Origin: F1-80-MAGs062 sp046345315
GTDB taxonomy: Bacteria; Planctomycetota; Planctomycetia; Planctomycetales; Planctomycetaceae
Assembly: GCA_046345315.1 (NCBI GenBank)
Contig: JBKDKA010000145.1
Coordinates: 13,647-77,646, forward strand
Direction: 5' to 3'
Length of the DNA stretch: 64,000 bases
Part shown: in pieces, positions 53,072 to 62,593 of the stretch
Layout of the letters: each line of letters begins with the position of its first letter
Position numbering within the stretch: the first letter of the stretch is position 1
Position numbers and translations under genes: made by a program
Notes under the pieces: model-generated
What the model saw: only the letters and a program-made list of their open reading frames with translations
The model's database searches: none
Told to the model about the DNA's origin: nothing

Positions 53072-54811
53072 TCAATTAGACCTGACCCCTTTCTTGCTGT
53101 CATCCTCCGGGGCAGGATCTTCCAGTCGCACGAGCAGCCAGTTCTCTACCTTGTCAGCACCAAAATGAACGAGCAGCGGAGCCTCCTGCTGAGTCAGGTT
53201 GTACAGGCCGGACTCGACCACCAGGTCTTCGCTTTCGCCGACTCGCATCGCGACTCGCTGAGTATCCTTGTCGACCTTTCCCTGAACGCTCTGTGTTTTG
53301 TCTGTCTCAGTGTTGTAGAGTGTTCCGCTGATGATGCCTTCTTTGCTGACAGCCAGCTGAACGATGCGAGTCGGCTCCACGTCCTTTTCAGCGGCGGAGA
53401 CGGCAAAAGTCCCCAGAGGCAACCATTCAGCCTTCTTTGCTTCTTCTTCAGTCGCCGGTGCCGGGACCGTAGCGAGATCCGCTGCGCTCTGAGCGAACTC
53501 AGTGGTTGTCGCCACCTGGTTTCCGTTGATGTAGACCGAGTTGTCATTGTAAACGACGTTACCGCCCTGGCCATAGTCATAGTAAACCGGCTGAGCCCAG
53601 ACCTGCTGCGGCGCGGTCCATGTAAACCAGTTTACGCAGGCGGCATAAGTCGGCACCGTCCACCAGTAGTTCCAGGGACGGTTGTAAAATCCGTATCCGT
53701 AATGCCAGCCACACCAGCTGTGAGGATGACCATACCACCAGTCACCACGAAAACAGCCCGGGTTGTGATTATGCCAGTGATACGCACTGTGAACTCCTGC
53801 GCCCCATCCGGCCCAATAGGCGGCTCGATTGGGATGAACGCTGTTCCAGTTATGCAATCCGCCGATCTGGTTCTGCCAGCGGTTGTTGATACTCGTGATC
53901 TGGTTTCGATCAATGTTCGCCCAGGTCGGGCGATTGCTGATGGCGACGTTGTTGCCGATGTTAATGTTACCGATGTTGATGGGTTGATTATTGCCGATCC
54001 CGATACTCGGAAACCGAGGCGGTTCAGTTGTGCCAGGACGGTTTGGAAATCGGTTGCCCGACTGACCGGGGACTGCTGGGCGATTGTCGATTCCGGGTCG
54101 CGTATCGATGCCCGGGCGAGTCACCCCCGGCAACGTCTCAGGGGTCAGAGGTCGCCCCATGCCCAGAAAATCGCCCAGATCACCCGGTGACGGGCGAGTC
54201 CCGGCGTTTCCGGGCAGATTCAGATTCGGCCGGCCGCCCGTGTTCCCTGGCAAGGTCACTGCAGGTCGGCCACCTTCAGGACGATTCGGCAGCTTGTTTC
54301 CGGGGCGGTTTTCCAGGCTGCCACCCAGGTTCGGAGTGCCGGGACCTGGACCTGGCAGAGTTGACGGTCGATTCAGGCCGTTTGGCAGCTTGTTGCCGAA
54401 CTCCGGATTCGACCCCGGCAACGATGGTCTGGTCGCAGGTCTTTCCGACGGCATCGAAGGCATGGCCGGCCTGGTAGACGGTTTCAACCCACCGGACGGT
54501 CGATCAAACGTTGGTGAACTCGGCATGGCCGGTTTTGACACCGGACGATTCAGATTCGGGGAACTGAAGTTCGGTCGACTTGCAGGTGCAGGGCGACTGG
54601 TCCCGAGGTTCGGAACGCCGGGATGAGAGGCCGGACGCGACATGCCACCGCCGCCGCCACCCGCCATTCGCCCACCACCGCCTCCTCCTCCGCCACCTGC
54701 CATTCGCCCACCACCACCGCCACCACGAAGTCCTCCTCGTGCGAACACATGTTCTGCGGAACACAACACAATAATCATGAGCGCCAGAGCGCTCAGTTTG
54801 ATGCGTAACAT
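53072..54811 (-). CDS. Gly/Pro-rich surface protein ('mu-protocadherin-like')
   Basis: 579 aa from the ATG at 54811. Signal peptide MLRIKLSALALMIIVLCSAE is followed by GGGGGRMAGGGG runs, a long Pro/Arg/Asn-rich part with repeats of PGNTGGRPNLNLPG and RPGIDTRPGIDNRP type, then an aromatic block (HNHNPGCFRGDWWYGHPHSW and GFYNRPWNYWWTVP). A C-terminal domain of about 120 residues (EWLPLGTFAVSAAEKDVEPT to LVRLEDPAPE) looks folded. This organisation matches proteins named mu-protocadherin-like in planctomycetes; the name carries no proven function. The last codons (KKGVRSN and stop) lie in a REP-like sequence that joins the transposase remnant. Confidence 0.8.
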   Translation of the reverse strand: MLRIKLSALALMIIVLCSAEHVFARGGLRGGGGGGRMAGGGGGGGGGRMAGGGGGGMSRPASHPGVPNLGTSRPAPASRPNFSSPNLNRPVSKPAMPSSPTFDRPSGGLKPSTRPAMPSMPSERPATRPSLPGSNPEFGNKLPNGLNRPSTLPGPGPGTPNLGGSLENRPGNKLPNRPEGGRPAVTLPGNTGGRPNLNLPGNAGTRPSPGDLGDFLGMGRPLTPETLPGVTRPGIDTRPGIDNRPAVPGQSGNRFPNRPGTTEPPRFPSIGIGNNQPINIGNINIGNNVAISNRPTWANIDRNQITSINNRWQNQIGGLHNWNSVHPNRAAYWAGWGAGVHSAYHWHNHNPGCFRGDWWYGHPHSWCGWHYGYGFYNRPWNYWWTVPTYAACVNWFTWTAPQQVWAQPVYYDYGQGGNVVYNDNSVYINGNQVATTTEFAQSAADLATVPAPATEEEAKKAEWLPLGTFAVSAAEKDVEPTRIVQLAVSKEGIISGTLYNTETDKTQSVQGKVDKDTQRVAMRVGESEDLVVESGLYNLTQQEAPLLVHFGADKVENWLLVRLEDPAPEDDSKKGVRSN

Positions 54812-54830
54812 CGTATCGGCACTCCAGTGG

Positions 54831-55742
54831 CTAGTTTTTGGTGGAAGAAGGAACGACTGCGGGCACGGCGGCGGATCGAACAATCTTCACAGCAGCCCCT
54901 GTCGGCTGCGGCTCGGAATTAATCTCATGCCCGATCAGCTGCATTGTGAAGTTATCGTTGTCGATCTTCTCCAGCACATAGGTTCCGGCAGAGATCTCGC
55001 CTGAAGATGAAGTCTGAGTCGATTTCGCCAGCCAGCTGTTGCCGTTTTTTGACCACGTTGATTCGCCGAAAGACCCGTCTGAGTTGAACGTCCATGAACG
55101 AATCTGCAGTTCACGCGCATCCCAGCCGATGACCTGTGTTCCTTCGAGTGCGATCGAGCCCTCTAATTCGACATAAAAAGACCGCAGCAGAAACGCCCGA
55201 TTTGCAGACCATCGAAACGTGGTCTTCACTTTGACGTTGTTCGATTCGTCGTTCCATTCCCCGACCAGCCATTCAAGTTCCTTCAACGCGTCGGCTGACG
55301 TTGCTGGCGTCGGGATTGCTGTTTCTTCAATCGAATCAAACAGCCATCGGTCTCCCTGACGAACCAGAATGGCCGTGAATGCTGAATCCACCGGATCCGC
55401 ATCGCTCGGCACGATCGTCGTTTGTCCCTCAACCCGAGCAACATCCGCAGTAATCAAGCGGATCCGTTCTGCACTGGCGGTGAGCTTCATTCCGGAGTTT
55501 TCAGCAAACACTTTCGCAAAGTCTGCCTGAATGGCTTCGCGTCCTTCCGTACGTTCTCCCGTTTCCAGATCTGCATGCGTCGCATTTTCGGTCCAGAAAG
55601 AAGCCACCTTTTCAGCGTTCTGCTGATTGAACACATCAACAAACTCGCTGAGCGTCCTTCGGAGAGATGCTTCATCAGCCTGCAGCGCCGAGTGGCAGCA
55701 GAATGCCAGGAGAATACATGCGGGGATCAGAACGGCTTTCAT
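54831..55742 (-). CDS. Secreted SnoaL-like (DUF4440) protein
   Basis: 303 aa from the ATG at 55742, with GAGGAG nine nt upstream. Signal peptide MKAVLIPACILLAFCCHSAL is followed by a SnoaL/DUF4440-type half (SLRRTLSEFVDVFNQQNAEK, VASFWTENATHADLETGERT, GREAIQADFAKVFAENSG), the ketosteroid-isomerase-like fold. A second beta-rich half follows (ADALKELEWLVGEWNDESNN, VIGWDARELQIRSWTFNSDG). This two-part form is common in planctomycete exported proteins. It ends 20 nt before the surface-protein gene start on the same strand. Confidence 0.8.
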   Translation of the reverse strand: MKAVLIPACILLAFCCHSALQADEASLRRTLSEFVDVFNQQNAEKVASFWTENATHADLETGERTEGREAIQADFAKVFAENSGMKLTASAERIRLITADVARVEGQTTIVPSDADPVDSAFTAILVRQGDRWLFDSIEETAIPTPATSADALKELEWLVGEWNDESNNVKVKTTFRWSANRAFLLRSFYVELEGSIALEGTQVIGWDARELQIRSWTFNSDGSFGESTWSKNGNSWLAKSTQTSSSGEISAGTYVLEKIDNDNFTMQLIGHEINSEPQPTGAAVKIVRSAAVPAVVPSSTKN

Positions 55743-56067
55743 GACGGTCAACTCCTCTAATTATTCTGAATTCCATCAACGGATGGTATTTGCTCGTTTG
55801 CTGCTCAGCTGCAGTCGCCTGCGGCTGAGTGGTCAACACAACACCGATCAATTAACAACGATATCTGTCGCGGAATCGGCGGAAGCCGTCCGGTGAGCGT
55901 GCGTGTTTCAGGCACTCACCGGGCAGCTCGCGCTGCTCCGCTCATCTTTGAACAATCCTGCGTTATACGATCACAATCAACGAATCTCTCAAACAGTGGC
56001 CATCAATGACAGAAACCACACCAGGACAACGCGGTGTGCAGGAAACGTCACACCGAAAACTGACAGC
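55743..56067. other. Intergenic region with weak hairpins
   Basis: About 325 bp without a gene. CCGGTGAG and CTCACCGG (about 55891-55923) form an 8-bp stem without a T-run on either strand. No promoter was identified. Confidence 0.3.
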
Positions 56068-57210
56068 TCACGGCGAAGCAACACACCGAAACCCCACATG
56101 ATTACTCGCCGTGCGAACTTCACCTTTGCCCCGAGTTCCCACCATGTAGCGTGTACAGTAAAGATCCGTGCAAAGGAACGAACCCCCGCGGTGAACTCGC
56201 TTCTTTTCTGTCGGCTCTGCAGGATCAAATGAAGCCTCCGGCCCCTGAGGATTCCTGGCCACCTCACCGGTTCTGGCCAGAGTCTCGTAATAGTCTGGAC
56301 GATACCAGTCACTCGTCCATTCCCAGACGTTTCCGCCGACGTCATACAACCCAAACGGATTCGCCGCATATTGCTTTACTGGTGCGATCCCCTGAAAACC
56401 ATCGGCCCCGGTATCTTTGCCTTCCACCGGGAACTCCCCCTGATAGATGTTGGCCTGAAACTTTCCATCCGGCTTCAGATCGTTTCCCCAGGCATAAAGA
56501 TCGCCTGCTCGTCCGCCGCGAGCAGCGAATTCCCATTCAGCTTCGGTGGGTAATCGCCTGCCCGCCCATTTGGCGTAGGCCTCCGCATCTTCATATGCAA
56601 TCTGCACCACCGGGTAGTCGTCGCGTCCCTCGATACTGCTGTCAGGACCCCCGGGGTGCCGCCAGTCGGCTCCGCCGATATAACTCCACCACTGGAAATA
56701 ATTGTCGAGCGGCACAGCTTCCCGGGATGGAGTAAACACCGTGGAGCCTGCGATCAGATTTTCCGGCGGCGCTGTTGGAAACTCCTCCTGAGTCGGTTTT
56801 CGTTCCGCAACGGTGACATAACCTGTGGCCTTCACGAACTGCGAAAATTGTCTGTTGGTAACTTCCGTTTCATCCATCCAGAACCCGTCTACATAAACTC
56901 GATGGATGGGTACCGAATCGCGAGTCACTCCCGGAAGACTGCAGATGGATTCAGAAGCCGAATCGCTTCCCATCGAAAACTCCCCACCGGGAATCCAGAC
57001 CATTCCCTCAGGAATCTTTTGCAGTGGCGGAGCTGCATTAAGGACCGTAGGCTCAAAAGTGTCGCTGGACGTCGCCTTCACGGCCGGGGATTTTGCCGTT
57101 TCTATCTTCAGGTTCGCCGGGGACTCCGATCTGCTGACCAGCGCGAAGATCATTAACGCGAATGATCCCGTCAGCAGCACCAGCCCGATGATAACCTGTA
57201 AACGAGGCAT
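56068..57210 (-). CDS. Formylglycine-generating enzyme (sulfatase-modifying factor)
   Basis: 380 aa from the ATG at 57210; a TTG at 57297 would add 29 residues. An N-terminal membrane anchor or signal (LQVIIGLVLLTGSFALMIF) is followed by the FGE-sulfatase domain: EGMVWIPGGEFSMGSD, FWMDETEVTNRQFSQFVKA, RLPTEAEWEFAARGG, FGLYDVGGNVWEWTSDWYRP and a C-terminal RVHRGGSFLCTDLYCTRYMV. The two catalytic cysteines of true FGE are present five residues apart (C347 and C352 in this numbering), so it should oxidise a sulfatase Cys to formylglycine. Three sulfatases lie upstream on the same strand. Confidence 0.92.
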   Translation of the reverse strand: MPRLQVIIGLVLLTGSFALMIFALVSRSESPANLKIETAKSPAVKATSSDTFEPTVLNAAPPLQKIPEGMVWIPGGEFSMGSDSASESICSLPGVTRDSVPIHRVYVDGFWMDETEVTNRQFSQFVKATGYVTVAERKPTQEEFPTAPPENLIAGSTVFTPSREAVPLDNYFQWWSYIGGADWRHPGGPDSSIEGRDDYPVVQIAYEDAEAYAKWAGRRLPTEAEWEFAARGGRAGDLYAWGNDLKPDGKFQANIYQGEFPVEGKDTGADGFQGIAPVKQYAANPFGLYDVGGNVWEWTSDWYRPDYYETLARTGEVARNPQGPEASFDPAEPTEKKRVHRGGSFLCTDLYCTRYMVGTRGKGEVRTASNHVGFRCVASP

Positions 57211-57345
57211 ATGAGTTTCGTGAAATCCCAGGAACGACGACCGTGTCAGCAGCCTTAACTTTTCAACCACCGAGTTACGGTTCAGCGGCTGAATCAATGA
57301 AGTTGGTTTTCCGTTCAGAGCACAATAAAAATCCCGGTGACCTGG

Positions 57346-58338
57346 TCAGGGGGGCGTTGTGGCAATGACACACGCCCAGTCACTTTTCATGCTCGCGACA
57401 GTCCATCCCTTTAATGCGGCTTCGTCGAGCCCCTTGTCGAGTCTGGCAAGTCTGTCCGTGCGGTCGTAAGCGTATTCACGATCGGGATCATCATGATGAA
57501 CATAAAGGCAGAAACGCGGCCCTGAACCTGCTCCTGTATACTGCAGCATCTGCAGATCTCCATCGGAATTCCCAAAGGCCGCGATCGGACGACGGCCAAT
57601 GTGCTGATTGATGCCAACAGGTTTACCGCCCTTGTCGTCAAGGAAGTTGAGTTCCGGCAGGCGCACGATCACGGGCTGACCATCTCGCAGCTCAAACCTT
57701 GTCTTCACACTGCTGCCGATTACCTGTTCGGGCGGAATCCCATAGGCGGCTTCTGCCCAGGGGCGCATGAATTCAATGCCACCACCGGACACGATGTAGT
57801 TCTTAAACCCTCTGGTCCGCAGATATTTCAGAACATCCAGCATCGGTTGATAGGTCATATCGACGAAACGTTTTCCAGTCGTCGGGTGCTTTGCAGTAGT
57901 GATCCAGTTCTTCACAATGACCTCAAACTCCTCAGTGGTCATGCCTGCATGAGTCGCCATCATGAGATCCAGAATTGCATGTTCGCCACCGCTGGCCGCC
58001 GTTTTCAGATCGCCTTTCAGCAATGATGCAAAAGGCTCTTTATCCTTCCATTCCGGATGTTGCGGAGCAAGAACCCTGACCCGATCAAGAGCGAAGAACA
58101 GCTGAACGGGAAACGGTTTCTCACACCATAACGTTCCGTCGTTGTCGAATACTGCGATACGATCAGCAACCGGCACAAAATCCGGTGATCCTTCCTTCGT
58201 CACACGCTCCACAAACGCAACGATCGAACTCCTGGCCGGCCCGTCATTCCAGGACGGCAGCGGATCCTCGGCACAGGCACTGTGGACAATCACCGTGCAG
58301 AGAATCAGAGCGATGAATATCTTCAGCATGCTCATCAT
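57346..58338 (-). CDS. Secreted HAD-superfamily hydrolase
   Basis: 330 aa with signal peptide MMSMLKIFIALILCTVIVHS. HAD motif I is IAVFDNDGTLWCEKPFPVQL (nucleophile Asp in DNDGT), motif II YIVSGGGIEFM, motif III includes a Lys near VIGSSVKTRFELRDG, and motif IV is IAAFGNSDGDLQMLQYTG. It is probably a periplasmic phosphatase. Position between sulfatase and FGE genes on the same strand is a known grouping; its link to sulfate ester use is not established. Confidence 0.88.
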   Translation of the reverse strand: MMSMLKIFIALILCTVIVHSACAEDPLPSWNDGPARSSIVAFVERVTKEGSPDFVPVADRIAVFDNDGTLWCEKPFPVQLFFALDRVRVLAPQHPEWKDKEPFASLLKGDLKTAASGGEHAILDLMMATHAGMTTEEFEVIVKNWITTAKHPTTGKRFVDMTYQPMLDVLKYLRTRGFKNYIVSGGGIEFMRPWAEAAYGIPPEQVIGSSVKTRFELRDGQPVIVRLPELNFLDDKGGKPVGINQHIGRRPIAAFGNSDGDLQMLQYTGAGSGPRFCLYVHHDDPDREYAYDRTDRLARLDKGLDEAALKGWTVASMKSDWACVIATTPP

Positions 58339-58374
58339 GAAACGTCTCGATCAAACTTGCCCCGAAAAACAAAT

Positions 58375-58405
58375 CGGTAGTGCTGTCGCTTCAACAGCAC
58401 TACCG
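58375..58405 (-). terminator. Hairpin after the third-last sulfatase gene
   Basis: A perfect 12-bp stem: CGGTAGTGCTGT (58375-58386) with ACAGCACTACCG (58394-58405). On the minus strand it is followed by ATTTGTTTTTC. It lies 14 nt after the sulfatase stop codon and before the HAD gene. Confidence 0.8.
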
Positions 58406-58418
58406 ACCTCATCAGGGA

Positions 58419-59999
58419 CTACTTGCCACCGGCTGTCATTTCTTTAACCTGTTTCTCGAGTGACTCCAGACTCCAGTCACCCGGTGTCTGGCTCGGCGGA
58501 TACTCCTTCATTGTCATCAAAAACCTGCTTGCAACGACCTGCATCGGACCAAGCACATAAGCGCGGTCGATCATCCAGTCGTGATATGTGTTTGAGTACT
58601 CATAAGCCTTCTCAAACGGATCACGTCGCAGATTAAACAGCAGCGGCATTCGCAGCTTAATGAAAGGCTCACGCCAGATCTGCAGTTGCGTCGCACGATT
58701 CTCGAGATACGTGGCTTTCCAGTCACCAACGCGGATCGACATGATGTTGCCGTCATCGCCTACATAGACAAACTCATTGCGAGGTGACGTTTCTGTTTTA
58801 CCGCTCAGGTAATCCAGTTGATTGTAGCCGTCGATGTAATTTTTGTACCTGCGTCCATTCAACTCGACGCCCTTCAGCAATTTCTCTTTGATGTCCGGTG
58901 CACCGGCAGCAGCCGCAAAGGTCGGCAACCAGTCTTCGTGTGAGACAATACCGTTCAATGTGACATCAGCCGGGAAGTGCCCCGGCCAGCGAATGAATGC
59001 CGGTACGCGGAAAGCGCCTTCCCAGTTGGAGTTCTTTTCGCCATGGAATGGTGTGGTTCCGGCGTCTGGCCAGGTGTTGTAGTGAGGACCATTGTCGGTC
59101 GAGTACTGCACAATGGTGTTGTCGACGAGTCCCAGATCGTCGATCAGTTTGAGCAGTTCGCCGACGTGTCCATCATGTTCGATCATGCCGTCTGTGTATT
59201 CGTCATTTCCTGGATGGCGATGGTCCTTCTTGACGTGCGTGCGAAAATGCATGCGAGTCCCGTTCCACCAGCAGAAGAACGGCTGACCGGCTTTATGCTG
59301 ACGGGTGATGAAGTCCTTCGCCGCTGCCAGAGATTCTTCGTCGATCGTTTCCATGCGTTTCTTTGTCAGCGGACCGGTGTTCTCGATGGTCTGTCCGCCT
59401 TTTCCGTCAGCTTTCGAATGAATCACGCCGCGTGGTCCAAACACCTCACGGAACGTCTTGCCATTCGCAAGCACTTTATCGCCGGGATAGTCTTCGTGCT
59501 CAGGTTCTTCTTCCGCATTCAGGTGATACAGGTTTCCGAAGAATTCATCGAAACCATGGACTGTCGGCAGATGCTCGTCGCGATCTCCCTGATGATTCTT
59601 GCCGAACTGTCCCGTGGCGTATCCGAGACTTTTCAGCACGGTCGCCATCGTCACGTCCGTCTTCTGCCAGCCTTCTTTGGCTCCCGGCATTCCGACTTTC
59701 GTCATGCCGCTTCGAACCGGAACGCTGCCGCTGATAAAGGCGGCTCGACCTGCTGTGCAGCTCTGCTGAGCATAGTAGTCCGTGAACGCGACGCCTTCTT
59801 TGGCAATACGGTCAATGTTCGGTGTCTTGTAGCCCATCATGCCACGGTTGTTGTGACTGATGTTCCAGGTTCCAATGTCGTCGCCCCAGATGACCAGAAT
59901 ATTAGGTTTCTTCTGTTGCGCTTCAGCAATCATCGAGCCTGTCAACGTCACCAGAAGTGCGCCAAACAGCGTTGAGGTTCGAAACAAAGACCGCTTCAT
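58419..59999 (-). CDS. Arylsulfatase, formylglycine type (CxAxR)
   Basis: 526 aa from the ATG at 59999, which has GGAG 7 nt upstream and gives a signal peptide (RTSTLFGALLVTLTGSMIAE). Sulfatase fold: metal-binding WGDDIG near residue 38, and the modification motif CTAGRAAFISG (Cys81) in the CxAxR form. A shared FFCWWNGTRMHFRTHVKKD and a YSTDNGPHYNTWPDAGTTPF metal/sulfate segment follow. C-terminal length is typical of family S1 arylsulfatases. It cleaves sulfate esters, probably of algal or animal polysaccharides; the substrate cannot be read here. Next to an FGE gene. Confidence 0.93.
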   Translation of the reverse strand: MKRSLFRTSTLFGALLVTLTGSMIAEAQQKKPNILVIWGDDIGTWNISHNNRGMMGYKTPNIDRIAKEGVAFTDYYAQQSCTAGRAAFISGSVPVRSGMTKVGMPGAKEGWQKTDVTMATVLKSLGYATGQFGKNHQGDRDEHLPTVHGFDEFFGNLYHLNAEEEPEHEDYPGDKVLANGKTFREVFGPRGVIHSKADGKGGQTIENTGPLTKKRMETIDEESLAAAKDFITRQHKAGQPFFCWWNGTRMHFRTHVKKDHRHPGNDEYTDGMIEHDGHVGELLKLIDDLGLVDNTIVQYSTDNGPHYNTWPDAGTTPFHGEKNSNWEGAFRVPAFIRWPGHFPADVTLNGIVSHEDWLPTFAAAAGAPDIKEKLLKGVELNGRRYKNYIDGYNQLDYLSGKTETSPRNEFVYVGDDGNIMSIRVGDWKATYLENRATQLQIWREPFIKLRMPLLFNLRRDPFEKAYEYSNTYHDWMIDRAYVLGPMQVVASRFLMTMKEYPPSQTPGDWSLESLEKQVKEMTAGGK

Positions 60000-60070
60000 G
60001 AAGTGGCTCCATTGAATTAGTTTGAAAAAAAGAATTTTATGCTGAGTCAACGTTTGGGAAGCTGTCGTAG

Positions 60071-62401
60071 TTACTTCAGTTCAATCGTGACGTTCTCAAT
60101 CTCGCCTTCAAATCGAAACGGCACATCGTAAGTCAGATTGACAGGCGTGCCGCAGTCTTCACCAATATCGAGAGTCTCATCGAGGGTGATGCGGATCGGA
60201 ATGGTTCGGTCCACTCGCCCTTCGGCGGTCTTCGTTCCATCGACACTGACGGTAGCCATACCGCCACGTCCGATGCCACCACCATCGTAGGCAAACTGAA
60301 CTTCAATCGTGTGCTTACCAGGGGCCAGCGCGTTTCTGCCCGCGACTTCATAGCGAGCAACATCGACGAAATTATAATGAAAGGTCGGCTTACCCTGATT
60401 CAGGTACAAGCCCCATCCGCCGAAGAGTCCACCCTGAGTCACGATGATCCCGGAGGCGTTCTCCCTCACTTCCACATCAGCCTTGATCGACCAGGACTTA
60501 TTTTTGATGTCCGGGCTGGCTCCTTCAGGAATCCGAATCATACCTTCCGTATAACTGAACGACTTGCGACCACGAGTCAGACTCGGGCGAATCGCCGGAT
60601 CGAGACGCTCCGTTTTGCTGTTGTCAATGGGCAGCACGTTGTACCGAGCAGCCTCCGTGTAAAACAGCAGCTGCAGATCCTTTAGCTTATCGGGCATTTC
60701 GGCAGCCAGATTATGAGCCTGTGAGAAGTCTTTGTTTGTGTCATAGAGCTCCCACTTGTAGCCCGTGATTTCGTCGACTTTCGCGCCGGCGGATTCCCAC
60801 GGAGCCCCGACTGGCGTCGTGCAGGCAACCCACCCGTCCGAATAGATCGCTCGATTCGACAACAATTCAAAATACTGTTTCGTTCGACGATCTTTCGCAT
60901 CAGCTTCGGCAAACGCATACGACATGCTGACACCTTCGATTGGCTTCTGCGTCACCCCGTTGACCGACGACGGCATGGTGACCTGACACGCTTCCAGAAT
61001 CGTGGGTACGACGTCAATGCAGTGATGAAACTGAGTTCTCAATTCACCACGAGCCGCGATGCCATTTGGCCACGAGATGACCATCCCATTGCGAGTTCCT
61101 CCGAAGTGGCTCGCGATCTGTTTCGTCCACTGGAACGGGGTGCACATCGCGTGAGCCCAGCCGACGGGATAGTGATTGTAGGTCTTCCAGGTTCCAATCT
61201 CATCAGCTCGCTTCAGTACGTCGCTGATGTTCTCTTTGACGCCGTTGAAGAACGTCATTTCATTGAGCAGCCCCTGGCGACTTCCTTCCGCACTGGCTCC
61301 ATTGTCGCCAGCGATGAAGATTACCATGGTGTTATCCAGTTCACCTCGTTTACGAATCGAATCAATTACACGGCCGACGTTGTAGTCCGTCTGTTCGAGG
61401 AACCCAGCATAAACTTCCATGAATCGCGCGTATGCCTTCTTCTCATCAGGCGAACACGAATCCCATGCCTGAATCCCGGGAGCAAGCGGCGTCATTTCCG
61501 CGCTGGCAGGAATGATTCCGAGTTTCTTCTGCCGAGAAAACGTCTCTTCGCGGATCTTGTCCCAGCCCTGATCGAACTTGCCTTTGTACTTCTCAACCCA
61601 CTCCTTCTTCGGATGATGAGGAGCGTGGGTAGCGCCCGGAGCGTAGTAACAGAAAAACGGCTTGTCTGGAGCAACAGCCTTCTGCATACCGATCCATTTA
61701 ATCGCCTGATCAGCAATGTCATAATCGAAATTGTAATCAGGATCGCCGAGATAAGGATCAATCGGCTTGGTGCCTTCAGTCACCGCCGGCCGCCATTGGC
61801 TCGTATCACCGCCGATAAACCCATAAAAATGATCGAAACCCAGACCTGTTGGCCACAGATCAAACGGCCCGGCCTGACTGGTCTGCCAGTCTGGAACGTT
61901 GTGATTTTTTCCGAACCAGGCAGTGCCGTATCCATTCTGTTTCAGGACTTCCGCTACCGTCGCCGTATCTTTCTGCATCACGGAGTCGTATCCCGGAAAA
62001 CCGGTCGCGGCTTCCGTGATGACGCCTGTGTGCACCGAGTGATGGTTTCGTCCCGTGATCAGGGCGGCTCGAGTCGGACTGCACAGCGCGGTCGTATGAA
62101 AGTGATTGAACTTCAGCCCATTGTCCGCCAGCATCTGAAAGGTTGGCGTATTGCAGGGACCGCCAAACGTACTGGTCGCTCCGAAACCCACATCATCGAG
62201 CAGAACCAGTAAAACATTCGGAGCTCCCGCCGGTGCCTTCAGCGGCTGAGGAAAATCAGGCTTCGACTCCTTCGCTCGGAGGTTTACCGTGCCCCTGAAC
62301 GGCTGAGGTGGTCGTGGAAGTATGTCCTGCGCGAACGCCGTGGAACTGAAGTCGATGATGAATATCAGCGTGACCAACAATGAAAGGCGACCAGAGTTCA
62401 A
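60071..62401 (-). CDS. Arylsulfatase with C-terminal beta domain (CxPxR)
   Basis: 776 aa. The start is a TTG at 62401 preceded by GGAG at a good distance; it gives the signal peptide LSLLVTLIFIIDFSSTAFAQ. Core: NVLLVLLDDVGFGATSTFGG, the formylglycine motif ALCSPTRAALITGRNHH (Cys107), and FIAGDNGASAEGSRQG. A C-terminal region (SWSIKADVEVRENASGIIV to the end, about 140 residues) forms an extra beta domain as in large arylsulfatases. It is closely related to the adjacent partial sulfatase, so the pair looks like a duplication. Confidence 0.93.
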   Translation of the reverse strand: MNSGRLSLLVTLIFIIDFSSTAFAQDILPRPPQPFRGTVNLRAKESKPDFPQPLKAPAGAPNVLLVLLDDVGFGATSTFGGPCNTPTFQMLADNGLKFNHFHTTALCSPTRAALITGRNHHSVHTGVITEAATGFPGYDSVMQKDTATVAEVLKQNGYGTAWFGKNHNVPDWQTSQAGPFDLWPTGLGFDHFYGFIGGDTSQWRPAVTEGTKPIDPYLGDPDYNFDYDIADQAIKWIGMQKAVAPDKPFFCYYAPGATHAPHHPKKEWVEKYKGKFDQGWDKIREETFSRQKKLGIIPASAEMTPLAPGIQAWDSCSPDEKKAYARFMEVYAGFLEQTDYNVGRVIDSIRKRGELDNTMVIFIAGDNGASAEGSRQGLLNEMTFFNGVKENISDVLKRADEIGTWKTYNHYPVGWAHAMCTPFQWTKQIASHFGGTRNGMVISWPNGIAARGELRTQFHHCIDVVPTILEACQVTMPSSVNGVTQKPIEGVSMSYAFAEADAKDRRTKQYFELLSNRAIYSDGWVACTTPVGAPWESAGAKVDEITGYKWELYDTNKDFSQAHNLAAEMPDKLKDLQLLFYTEAARYNVLPIDNSKTERLDPAIRPSLTRGRKSFSYTEGMIRIPEGASPDIKNKSWSIKADVEVRENASGIIVTQGGLFGGWGLYLNQGKPTFHYNFVDVARYEVAGRNALAPGKHTIEVQFAYDGGGIGRGGMATVSVDGTKTAEGRVDRTIPIRITLDETLDIGEDCGTPVNLTYDVPFRFEGEIENVTIELK

Positions 62402-62593
62402 AGTTATTCTCCATCAGATTCAGGAACGCAGCCTGGACGTAATAATTAAAACAGTGATAGATACCGGTGATTGTCCTCACAGGCACAGGCAAACGCCGGT
62501 GACTGCGCCGTGCCGGTCACTAAGAACAAGTAACTCCACGCCGTTGGAGTCAGGGAGCATCATGCAGTCGGTGAGCAGCAGAACGATGTGACG

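Noticed and set aside
58977..59975. 332-codon plus-strand frame opposite the first sulfatase
   Set aside because: Antisense shadow with no domain.
61022..62212. 396-codon plus-strand frame opposite the 776-aa sulfatase
   Set aside because: Antisense shadow; the sulfatase motifs on the minus strand are complete.
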